From contig NW_006920418.1 in assembly GCF_000344685.1 (NCBI RefSeq), positions 591,020 to 646,123 on the forward strand: DNA of 55,104 nucleotides, given 5' to 3'. Below, piece by piece: positions 45,701 to 55,104 of this stretch. This DNA comes from Gloeophyllum trabeum ATCC 11539. Lineage: Eukaryota > Basidiomycota > Agaricomycetes > Gloeophyllales > Gloeophyllaceae. A model generated the notes under the pieces. It made no database searches, had not been told where the DNA came from, and saw nothing but the letters and a program-made list of their open reading frames with translations. Positions within the stretch are counted from its first letter, which is position 1; the number at the start of each line of letters is the position of its first letter. The position numbers and the translations under genes are program-made.

Positions 45701-47575
45701 GGGTGCCCCAGCGACAGACTGTGTTGCATCTTGTAGTACCTTGGCGAGTTCATTATCGTCGAACAAGCCATCGTCGCCACGGAGAAGCCTATGAGAAACA
45801 TAACATGAGGAAGGCTGAACCGGGTCTGATACGTGGGTGTATACCCAGGTAAGTTACGCCTCCTGCGATTGGAATCGACTTCAGTCTTGTAGTTCCTGAC
45901 GGCATTGTCGTAGTCGTCGAGGGTCAACTAGGGTCACATGTTAGTACATCACCCCGTCTATACACAGGAGCAATATCCTACGCACATCAGCGATGTCCTT
46001 GCTTCCGAAGGTTTGCTCCATGACACCTTTCATCCACTCAATATCACCTACAGATGATAGGAAAGACCACTAGATGGGCAAAGTATAATCTGGGATAATT
46101 CTATGAAACCAGGCGCATACTCACATGATATATCAGACTGAACTCAATGCATGACCTATGCTCCGGTGCATTCACTTTGGGCGGCTTATCATCACTGCGC
46201 GTCGTCTACCAGAGATGTCAAAACCATCCAGACGGTGAAACGTTTGGAGTCTTACTTCCAACAGATCCAAATTCAAGGTACTGCCCACGCTGGGTAGTCC
46301 TAAGAGGCCCTTCAGAACATCTTCGACAATGACCTTCTTGAACATAGCACAGTTGATGAGACGAGCCGTGCGGAATATCTTGTCATCCTGTTCCTTCAGT
46401 TTTTGCTGTGAGAATGAATCTTCAGTCGGGAGAGGAAATCCCCCTTCCAGAAGCAGGCGATTCGCAATGGACTTGAAGAGGCCAATCAGATACATGCATC
46501 GAGAGTCCCTTGGTAAAGATAAATGAACACGCACGTTGTGGTTTCTGTTCCAAACGATTAGAAGCGCCTGGGCTGCTGGCGTCAAAAACATGAGTCTGTC
46601 CTCGAAAAAGCAGTCAGGCCATAGCATCCCGCGACCGTCCTTTTGGCGGACTAAGTCTTCATCCTCTGGCTTTGAACCGTATAGCGGCGAGAGGTCGAGA
46701 TACGGAGACGTATCATTGAATTCAGGATCATCCTCTTTAGTGCGAAACAAACATAGCTGAGTGACCGTCAGCATTACGGCCTTGGTAGACAACTATGGGT
46801 CACAGCCATACCGAGACGATAGCCAAAAATGCTGGAACCATTCCAGAGATAGCGTTGGGATGCTCGGAAAACTATGCATTGGATCGTCAGTTCCTCATGA
46901 TGGCGCTCTTCGTCTGGAAGACTGATGTACGTACTGTGTGTGCTTTGAGGAGACCATCAAAAACTGAAGCAGCATCCGGCAGCGAATGCGAGACTGAGCT
47001 GGGGTCCGCACTTCGAGCGTAGGGCTGCGGAGTCACGGATGCGTGGTAAGCAGGAGACCTCAGGTATCGAGGGGCGGGTCGTTTCTGGTTGTTCACTGTA
47101 TTCGAAAGTTAGAGCGTACATCTAACCCAACAAACAGCATACTATACCAATGTCGATGAAGGTCTTGTTGAACTTTGCCCGCATCGGTGAATCCTCGGGA
47201 AGGGCTGTCATGGACTTCATGGCCGCAAAAAACTGAACCAAACGACAGTCAGGACACTCGCCACCATGCGAGACAACTACTTACGACATGACGCTTATCC
47301 CTGTCGTTAATTGGTGGACTTCGTAACAACTTCGCGAATGCAGTCTATTCGGCAATCAGCACTTGCCTTCGGACATCGTACTAGTCACGCACGTAGCTGC
47401 CATGAGCGGGATCGATCTGTCTCTGTGGCTCCACGGGTTCCTCATCCTTGTATCCGAGTGCCTTGCGGATAGGATTGACGAAAGTGGCAGTAATACGCTG
47501 CATGCGCGACTGGGGAATCGTCAGGACGGGCGGAGGAGCCTGCTCTACACCGTCATTCAGGTCTGCTGGATCCAT
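42716..47575 (-). CDS. psi-producing-oxygenase-like dioxygenase-P450 fusion
   Basis: The gene matches linoleate diol synthase/Ppo proteins end to end: an N-terminal haem-peroxidase-like dioxygenase domain and a C-terminal P450 domain. The start MDPADLNDGVEQAPPPVLTI at 47575 is the first ATG of a conserved frame. Dioxygenase segments are LLRSPPINDRDKRHV, LFRTKEDDPEFNDTSPYLDL, SPLYGSKPEDEDLVRQKDGR and FLTPAAQALLIVWNRNHN. P450 segments are VDVVKDVIEATCSRW, a K-helix EAQRL and the cysteine loop NPYIHGLGFHKCPAISLVDG. The expected haem ligands of the dioxygenase part are replaced: the family His-Asp before LFRT reads Leu-Cys, and the family Tyr-Arg-Trp-His reads YHWS. About twenty short introns occur. 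The 3' end is uncertain; ending after TYCEGE at 42716 is preferred, with 42726 as the alternative stop. Confidence 0.82.
44319..44354 (-). repeat. 18-bp tandem duplication at a splice acceptor
   Basis: The unit gtcgactgaaccttccct occurs twice in direct succession (44319-44336, 44337-44354). On the minus (coding) strand each copy supplies a CAG|GGAAGG acceptor, and the two acceptors are 18 nt apart in the same phase. Confidence 0.8.
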
Positions 47576-49198
47576 AAAGTCAAGATTGGATCCTGGCAAC
47601 GAGATAGCAAATATGTGTTGCTTGTATGATGAGCCGGGGAAGAAAACAACTCAGGAATTGAAATATATGGTTGCACGCTCAGGTGGATAAATACACATTT
47701 CTGGGCACTTTGGCGCCCAGAACGCGCTGCTTGTGCGTTGTAGTACCTGCCGATATACTACTGTGGTCCGCATGGATGACTACATCGACATAGCTTGTCG
47801 GAAAGAGCCGTAACACCGGCAAGAACGCCTTCCGGCAGCCACACCGACCAGAGATACTCGACATGCCGACACGGTGAAGACCTCAGCAAAGCATGGCGGC
47901 AAGGCCTGTGGGAAGAGCCCTGAATGTAAGGAATGCCGACACCACGAGCCACAATTGCGCGGAACGATCTCTGGAGGGGCAAGGTCCGCGAAGTGTCGAA
48001 ATCGCCGCGCCCGTGTGCAAAGTATAGCCTCGGCACCTTGGTGTATCAGCGATGATGACAGGCCTCGCGATTCAGGGGCATAGTCGAGGCATTCTGCTTC
48101 AAGTTGCCGCCAGGGACGCTGGCTGGGGTCGGAGCATCGCGATGCAAAGAACAAGCATCGCATGATGCCTCGGACTCCTCCGTGCAGGGCGACTCGGCCT
48201 GAGGCAGTAAAACACGGTGACTAGTATTGTCACAGTGAGATCGGTCGATAGAGACGAGTGAACCTTGGAATCCCCAGGACACAGATTGAACTGATGTAAC
48301 AAAGAATCGTCCGTCAGCACGCTGCTATCGATAGGAAGAATTGGATTGTGACTTATTTTTGCGTCATCGGTATGCATTCCAAGCCTGCTATATCGAACAT
48401 TCTGCATCCATATACTAACATATAGCATGATGTCCCTCGAGTTCCCATCGGTGTCGTCTTTGTTCCTCTACGGAGCCGAACGATACGTACTGGCGTTGCG
48501 GGAACTCCCGCAAGGTCCAATTAATATTCAACAGGGGTCCCCGCATGCTGCGAACAACGTCAGACGTAAGGTTCGCAAAGTTGAAAGTTCAGCTGGAATC
48601 AGGACGTGAGAAGACACTACACGGAGGCAATCAATTAATACCTGTGGTGACCCGATCTTCATGCTTCATGATCAAACAGTTGTCAGACAGGATCAGACAC
48701 GTTCGCGGCTCGCCACTCGTTCAACATCGGCATGCTCTTATTCCCGACCCAGCGTGGCTGGAGTATGCACGGCGCTCATCAGAGTCGAAGTCTTCTCTCA
48801 TGCTGCAATGGAATGCTCTTGCCGCCAGTTCAAATTGGGCAGTGACTCGGAATCGGCGATGCGCGCCCACGGCGGTTGAAAGAATTTGTTCACGCCAGAC
48901 GCATGTTTGCTGAGCTTTCGCCGCGATGTTACATGCCTGACGGGACACGCCTGCTTTCGGACGATATCGTTTCCAACAAGACTAGTGTGGGTGCACTATG
49001 AACGCTTTCCGCAGCTGGAGCAACGTTGCAACCTGACGATTGAAAGAGGATCGCGTTATCCCTGCTTCCGAGGTTTTGTGTGACTTGCCTCTGTCTTAGT
49101 TTAAATATCAGCATCACATGCAGCGCAAAGGATAGTCTTGTACTCCGACTTGGTAACCAATTTATATCTTCTTACTAGAGATTCCGATGCTAAGACCA
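47576..49198. other. 1.6-kb intergenic region
   Basis: This divergent region lies between the Ppo-like (-) and DUF2235 (+) genes. Many short overlapping frames on both strands lack a family signal. No transposon ends or RNA genes were recognised. Confidence 0.45.
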
Positions 49199-51164
49199 AT
49201 GAGTCCCGTATCCAATACTCTGCCCAGGCCACTCCTGCCGCCCATGAATCCTCTCGTCGCTCCAGCCGTCCCTGAACCTCAGAGTCGCACCCTGTGCCTA
49301 TGTACGTTGTCCTCGTGTAGCGTGATATCCTTCCTACCCTGACGATTTTCTAGGCTTTGATGGTACGGGAAATAAGTTCGGAGAGGTAATAATCCCTAGA
49401 AAATCTACATCAGTCGTACTGATCTAGGCCTTAACGCTTCTTAGAATGTAAGACAACGTTTGTGGCAATCGCCAGGGTTGTGAGACTGATACAGCATCAG
49501 AACTCCAACGTAGTCCGATTTTTCCGTGCTCTCATCAAAGATAATCCCGAGCAGCAGCTTCCTTACTACCAAGTAAGTTCTAACGCCTTGCTCTAGTGGG
49601 AATGTAGTCATTGGGCACGGTAGGCTGGCATTGGCACATACAACAAACGCGAATTTCATACTCGAACGCTTACTCACTTGTCTTCGGCGCTTGATCAAGC
49701 CGTAGCCCTCCATCTGAATGATCATGTCAAGGACGGGTGGGTAGACGTTGCTACTCGGAGAGAATGTATCTCACTGTTTCCTCAGATACACCTTTCTGAT
49801 GCGTAACTATCGGTAGGTGACCAGGTCATCAATGGGGCGCAATACTGATAACTTGCCGAAGTTCGGGTGACAAGATTTGTCTGGTTGGCTTCTCGAGAGG
49901 GGCGTACACGGCGCGTGCCTTGGCTGGGATGCTATACAAGGTACGGCCCCGACTCACGTTATATCACTGGTACCTCGACTGTCCAGCAGGTTGGCCTTCT
50001 TCCGCCAGACAACGAACAACAAGTAGACTTCGCCTTTACAATGTACCAGTCAACGGATATCTCTTCCGCGATGACTAGTAAAGAGTTTAAGGACACGTTC
50101 TGGTGGGTCATTTTCTCTGCTGATGACGAAGGTGCTGAATTGGATTAGCATGGATGTGAAGGTCGATTTCCTCGGCGTCTGGTGAGCGACAATACTGTAG
50201 TGGTACGACGGCTCGGCTGATCATACACTAGGGATACCGTCTCATCGGTCGGCATTATACCCAGAGCTCTTCCGTACTCTGCTGCATGCTACAATGTTAC
50301 GACGTTCCGGCACGCGCTGGCTTTGGATGAACGCAGGGCGCGTTTTCGTCCTAATATATGGGGCGAACCCACCGTCAGAGAAGAAGTATTGGACCATGAT
50401 ATACAGATCGAACTACCCGAACCTGACAAACGCGACGACTGGGTGTATGAACCCATTGATCGAGGTGTGGATGTCAAAGAAGTGTGGTTTTCAGGTGAAG
50501 CTGGATGCGTCTCGATTGGAGGCGTATACCTTACTGAGATGGGTTCTAGGTTGCCACGCCGACGTTGGTGGTGGCTCTCACCGAACTGAGGAGCAGGAAA
50601 GTTTGTCCAATATCACCTTGCGTTGGATGATCAAGGAATGCCGAAGCTCCAAGGTCGGATTATTCGATAAGGTGTACCTCAAAGATATCGGTATTGATCT
50701 CGATACCGACACGTCGACGGACCCAAGGATGAACCCCAATCCCGAGTCCAGCGGGCCGCCTCTGCATACCCTCATGCTTTCACGGAGTGACCTGCACGCC
50801 TTGCTTCACCCCAAGGATTATATAGATGCTTTGGCCTGGATCTATGACCAGCTCAACAGCGTCCGCTTCTGGTGGTTCTTGGAGTACATACCCATGCTTC
50901 AAACGTACCAGAAGGTGGACGGGACTTGGTTACGCCATCGACTGTGGGTCGTTCTTCTTATTCTCAGAGTACCCCGACTGAATGTATAGATCGGCTGATC
51001 ATTGCAGCCCGAACTACGGCGGAGGAAGAATCATACCTCACAGGAATCAGACTGTCCTTGTCCATTCCTCTGTCAGAGAGAGGATGGATAAGTCACAATA
51101 CCAGCCTAAGGCTCAGAACTGGAGGGATATTTCTGACGCCGATATGATCCGTTGGGTGGACTAG
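49199..51164 (+). CDS. DUF2235 alpha/beta-hydrolase (Tle1-like phospholipase fold)
   Basis: This belongs to the DUF2235 family, whose bacterial members include the Tle1 type VI lipase effectors; fungal members are common and unstudied. The start MSPVSNTLPRPLLPPMNPLV leads to LCLCFDGTGNKFGE, the oxyanion-side motif. NSNVVRFFRALIKDNPEQQL and AGIGTYNKREF follow. The nucleophile elbow NYRSGDKICLVGFSRGAYTA (GxSxG) is assembled from two exons. MDVKVDFLGVWDTVSSVG supplies an Asp, and GCHADVGGGSHRTEEQ the His region. The C-terminal part reads DALAWIYDQLNSVRFWWFLE, LWPNYGGGRIIPHRNQT, RERMDKSQYQPKAQNW and ends DADMIRWVD. Around ten introns were inferred with consistent phases. The protein is soluble and cytosolic by prediction; a lipase or esterase activity is inferred. 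It lies 0.3 kb upstream of another lipase-family gene. Confidence 0.9.
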
Positions 51165-51474
51165 TGTGGTGCGGGCATTACGATTGGACGATGCATATAT
51201 GGGCGTCTTTCCGTAACCGCTGGCTCGGCCTCTATTTGCAATTTTTCGTATGAACTTCCCTGTCGTGCAGACTCGCGCTATCTCTTAATATCTGTATTCA
51301 AGGAATCGATGCACCGCGCAGTTGGCAGGTCGATCGCTGAAGCGCTAATCGTCGGACCTGATCTTTCTGAAATGAAGCAGAGGGTGTCAAATAGCACATG
51401 TTTCCCGCGAGGCAATATTCTCTATAAAACCTTGTACGCTATTCAGAGGTATCCATCATCCTCAAGCGTATCGA
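51165..51474. other. short spacer between DUF2235 and patatin-vWA genes
   Basis: About 310 bp separates the DUF2235 stop and the first good ATG of the patatin gene. An in-frame continuation between the two genes is not supported. Confidence 0.5.
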
Positions 51475-53875
51475 AATGCCCATGGCTCTACGACATCGTA
51501 TGTGTCCTTTCACTGAGCGAATCCGTAATCGAGCTGATGCTTCGTATGTGAGCATCCCACCGACGCATCTTATCACTTGACGGGGGTGGTCTTCGTGGTC
51601 TCTCCAGTCTTCTCGTGGTGGAGAGAATAATGGAAGAAACCGGGAAAATAGCCGGGCGAAACACACCAGTGCGACCTTGCGAAGTATTTGACATGATTTG
51701 TGGCTCCTCCACAGGTGGCCTCATAGCTTTACTGCTCGGTCGCTTAGGGCTCGAATGCTCTGTTGCCATCGAAGCATATAAAAATATAGTTGGCCGCCTT
51801 ATGGGCGAGGAGCCGCAGCCATTCTGGGATCGCTTATTGAGTGGCTCAGGTGACCATGGTTCTGACAAGGAACGGCAGTACGAAGAACAGGTCAAAGCAC
51901 TGGTGGGGACATATGGAGGCACTAGTCTCTTCCAAATGCCCTCTCCTGGTGGACAGCATTGCAAGGTACGCCATTCTCGATCTCCTGGCAGGGTCTCCAT
52001 ATATTCGTCGACAGGTCTTGGTCCCCCTTTCGGCCGATTCACCATATTACACTGGGATGATTAATCAAGTCCGCTCCTATCCCACCCCTGCGCAAGCCTC
52101 TAACACGATGCCACTCCGACACGAATGGTCTATCTACGAAGTTGCCAGAGCCACACTTGCGCAGCCTTTCGTTATGCAGCCTCTGTCTTTGGAACAAAAT
52201 GGCAAACATTCGACGTATGGGGACGCAGGAACATCCGGGTTTAACAATCCGACACTGCTCGCGTATAGAGAGGCGTCCAGGTTGTGGAATGCTGAAGAGG
52301 TCGGTGTCATAGTCAGTGTAGGTTGTGGACTCCGAGTCGCAGAGCTACGTCCACAAAATCCAACTCGCGACTGGAGCCCTACGGACCGACAGCTTCAATG
52401 TATCTCGGGGCCTATCGCTCTCAAGAAATCCCATGAGGTCAAAGAAGAAACCGCAAAAGTCCAATCAGAAAAAATCTCGAAGTACTTGTTATCCATCGCT
52501 GCCGATTCGGAACTCGTTCACCTCAATATTCTCGAGGCGGTATCAGCCCTTGATCGGTAAGTTGCCACAACACTTGGATGAACCTTCTGATACCACGTCC
52601 ACACACATAGGGAAATATACCAAAGATTGGACCCTCCATTAGCTTTCCTCGACGAATACTTGGCCCACCAGAAAACGGAAGTGGCGGTGAAAGCATGGCT
52701 GGATGCACCCTTGCAGAACGAGATCGTCGGGAAAATCGCTTCCAAACTCGTTCTGAGAGCTCCCCGAGTCATAAATGCCCCAAGGACGGTCGAAGAAGCA
52801 CGAACGCTGGATCCTCCTCCCCCTCCCGTTGACACAAACCCAGGCTACAACCCTCAGCTTGACAAGAAGCGGCCGCAGGATCTCACTCACTATTTACGGT
52901 AAAACCCTGCCCTCCTCGTGTTCTCGGGAGAGGAATGGACTGATGATGAGCATGGTAGCGAATTCGAAGTGATTTTTGTCATTGATGATTCTCAATCAGT
53001 AAGTCTGGAGTCTGGAGTGAATGATGATATCCCCCTTAAAGGATCTAGATGTACGGAGACCTGTGGCAAGAAACTTCCCAAGCTCTGGTCGGCATAATTA
53101 ACCATGCCCGGGCACATCCCAATGTGGGCGATGCAATCCATGTTCATTTCTTCAATTCGCCCGTCGTACACGTGGAAGGACAGGTTGTCTGATTTGTGGT
53201 GACCTTGTTTGTGCCTTTCCTGACGGGTGGAATTGCATAGGACTCCATCACAATTACGCAGTTATTCACTCAAGTACAGCCAACCGGTACAATTCTGTCT
53301 CCATCTATATTTCTTCGCTATGCTTAATACGTCACTTCCAGGTCGCACACCAACTGGCGCAGTCTTGAAGAGGGTGCTGGACCCTCATATTCGCAGACTG
53401 GACTTGGCCATTGGCACTCCCGAATACTCTGATATCAAGCCACTCGATGTGATCGTCATCACAGACGGCAAGCCTGGTAAGCAATTCAGTAATAAGTTGG
53501 TATATATACAGGGCGTTGCTGAGGAGCGATTGGAGATGACCGGCCCCAGGACGTGATAATTCAATCCGCTTCGCACTTGAAGACACATCACCACCATCCC
53601 AATTCCATTGGTATTCAATTCGTGCAGGTCGGAAGCGACAGTAATGCGACTTCAAAGTTGCAGGAACTCGTAGAAGGTGATAACGGGGTGGGTATTGAAC
53701 GTGCCTTCCGCAATTTAGAAGCTATTAACTATTTCCATAGAACATGGTGGACACTGTCCCCTATTCGGGCGTGCTAGACTTTCAAAAACTTGAGCGAATA
53801 CTTCTTGGAGCCCTCCATCCGAATGTCCGAGCATTGTTACCCCGGGAAACAGTGCACGTGTCTGTCTCGCCTTGA
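51475..53875 (+). CDS. patatin-like phospholipase fused to a von Willebrand A domain
   Basis: The N-terminal patatin domain starts MPMALRHPSHR and shows the oxyanion motif ILSLDGGGLRGLSSLLVVER, the nucleophile elbow DMICGSSTGGLIALLLGRLG and the dyad aspartate in YGDAGTSGFNNPTLLAYREA (DAG in place of the usual DGG/DGA). It hydrolyses acyl esters of phospholipids by family inference. After a linker (LDPPPPPVDTNPGYNPQ) an intron joins QDLTHYLR to EFEVIFVIDDSQSMYGDLW. This begins a vWA domain with all MIDAS pieces: DDSQS, RTPTGAVLKRVL and VIVITDGKP. The C-terminus reads NMVDTVPYSGVLDFQKLERI and ends VHVSVSP. The vWA domain probably mediates metal-dependent protein binding. The open, in-frame junction supports one gene. 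It is next to a DUF2235 hydrolase on the same strand. Confidence 0.85.
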
Positions 53876-54132
53876 AGGGCGGCACCCTCACCGTCTCCTC
53901 GAGAGTCTGTTCCAACGCAACACATGCAATTCATCTCATAGCAGAGTTCCTTAACGACCATCAGTGTTTGTGATAACTTTGTACAATACGCGAGAATGGA
54001 CAAGTTCGATTCGTGGATTACAGCAGTTCAGTACTAATGACTGTCAACGATGCTGTATGCTAGCCACGTGAGTTTACAGGCCTCGTCCAGTGCGACGATG
54101 CCGACTGCGATGTTGCCAAAAGAATGCAACCG

Positions 54133-54640
54133 TTATACCAATATGATGCAGATAAAGAGAAAGGCCGAGATAAAAACGGGAATATATGTCACCCTCTTGA
54201 AAGGCCCCTCATTCTGGTCTAGCACCGGTGGACGGCCAAGGATGGTCCTAGCAGGGATGCCATACATGGCGGCTAGACATGGAAGTGCCGTCAGCCAAAA
54301 CCCTCAGCACAAAAGAATCTCACTAACGATGTCCAGAAGAAAGATCTTGCCTGTCTCATGCTGCTATTGTAAGTATATCATTATGCTCCCTAACGTGAAC
54401 GTGACTGTCACCAAGGACATGATGATAGTGATGTTGTCGATCCCCGCGACGACCAAGAAGGCTACAGATCTAGAAGCACTATGGAGATTAGTTAGCAAGG
54501 TAGCTATATATGGCTTGCCTAAGGGGTCGTTGACGGACGTGAGCACAACGGGTGAAATCTCCAACTCCCTATGCAATAGCTCAAGGTACGTATACTCGTT
54601 CCATGCATCGACCCTGCCTTTGTAAAATCTCCGTAGTCAG
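54133..54640 (-). CDS. multi-pass membrane protein of unknown function (5' end unresolved)
   Basis: On the minus strand a frame reads RRFYKGRVDAWNEYTYLELL, HRELEISPVVLTSVNDPLGK and PYIATLLTNLHSASRSVAFL. A hydrophobic run IDNITIIMSLVTVTFTLGSI follows, and after a probable intron LTALPCLAAMYGIPARTILG, RPPVLDQNEGPFKRV and YIPVFISAFLFICIILV. At least two or three membrane spans are visible. No family is recognised. The first exon is not found; the acceptor before RRFYKG may lie near 54640. The stop at 54133 could instead be an intron donor (gtataacg), extending the gene leftward. Confidence 0.5.
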
Positions 54641-55104
54641 TACAGTTAGCTTGTATCACACACACACCAATAAACGGAACCTCGTCTTATTGCGAGAGAT
54701 ACAAGATAGGTAATTGAGCTAAGCAGATTCAGAGGTAGTTGTTGTCTAACGATCCGCCTGCCCAATCCGTCCATCTATCACTCAGTAACCAAACACGTCC
54801 AAACTCGGCGCCACTCGGTGGCGCCCACCTTACACCCTCCCCACTTAGAGCGAGACATTGTCTCTGATGACAATGGGGAGCGATATAATGGTATTATTGT
54901 TGTATGAAAATATATTATAATAGGGTCCGAGACTCAATGGTCATTTACATCGCGATTCGGGGTAGTGTCCATGACGAGGATCATCATACAATGCAATTTT
55001 GGTATGCGGCGGGAGGAGTGGTCATATTACATAGTGATGCCGCAGGGTATTAATGATTTGATAATGCGATATAAGATTGTTATAGTCCAAATAATAGTAC
55101 AGAC
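54641..55104. other. 3' edge of window, no gene resolved
   Basis: An AT-rich tail with scattered short words. The upstream exon of the minus-strand membrane protein may lie here. No coding exon is supported. Confidence 0.4.

Noticed and set aside
49199..53875. DUF2235, patatin and vWA as one giant protein
   Set aside because: The DUF2235 frame ends in a typical C-terminus with a stop at 51164, and the patatin has its own ATG; no open splice links them.

Overview
The window is nuclear DNA of a filamentous basidiomycete, most likely a wood-decaying Agaricomycete. Genes carry many 50-70 nt GT-AG introns and alternate strands with short spacers. The families point the same way: a laccase, DUF6533-type membrane proteins, a psi-producing-oxygenase-like gene, and DUF2235 and patatin lipases. 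Species cannot be named from this sequence. No rRNA, tRNA, CRISPR array or intact transposon was recognised. Several spliced models sum exactly to whole codons (PPE1 400 aa, DcpS 320 aa, GET4 353 aa, CCDC174-like 411 aa, GGQ protein 201 aa, KRE9-like 121 aa, NmrA-like 328 aa).

Layout. 0.5-10.3 kb: three paralogous DUF6533-type seven-helix membrane proteins on the + strand, with PPE1 (PP2A methylesterase) between copies 1 and 2. 10.5-11.8 kb (-): scavenger decapping enzyme DcpS/DCS1. 11.8-14 kb: about 2 kb with no convincing gene. 14-16 kb (+): GC-rich C2H2 zinc-finger protein. 17.3-18.7 kb (+): GET4. 19.2-21.5 kb (+): cytochrome b5-acyl-CoA dehydrogenase fusion. 22-23.8 kb (-): MFS transporter, divergent from a mitochondrial GGQ peptidyl-tRNA hydrolase (24.7-25.5 kb, +). 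26-28.6 kb (-): secreted laccase. 30.1 and 31.8 kb (+): two small secreted proteins, one a KRE9/KNH-type domain alone. 32.8-35.5 kb (+): SelO AMPylator, convergent with ARP3 (35.7-37.4 kb, -). 38.2-39.2 kb (+): NmrA/isoflavone-reductase-like protein. 40.1-41.6 kb (+): CCDC174-like nuclear protein. 41.9-42.7 kb (-): single-span orphan membrane protein. 42.7-47.6 kb (-): Ppo-like dioxygenase-P450. 49.2-51.2 kb (+): DUF2235 hydrolase, followed at 51.5-53.9 kb (+) by a patatin-vWA fusion. 54.1-54.6 kb (-): a membrane protein of unknown function.

Housekeeping genes (PPE1, DcpS, GET4, ARP3, SelO, GGQ hydrolase, CCDC174) are interspersed with accessory genes, and no biosynthetic cluster is evident. 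The most interesting parts are two. The Ppo-like protein has lost both haem-coordinating histidines of its dioxygenase half while keeping the P450 cysteine, and it carries a duplicated in-frame splice acceptor. The 49-54 kb block places a DUF2235 hydrolase beside a patatin fused to a von Willebrand A domain.
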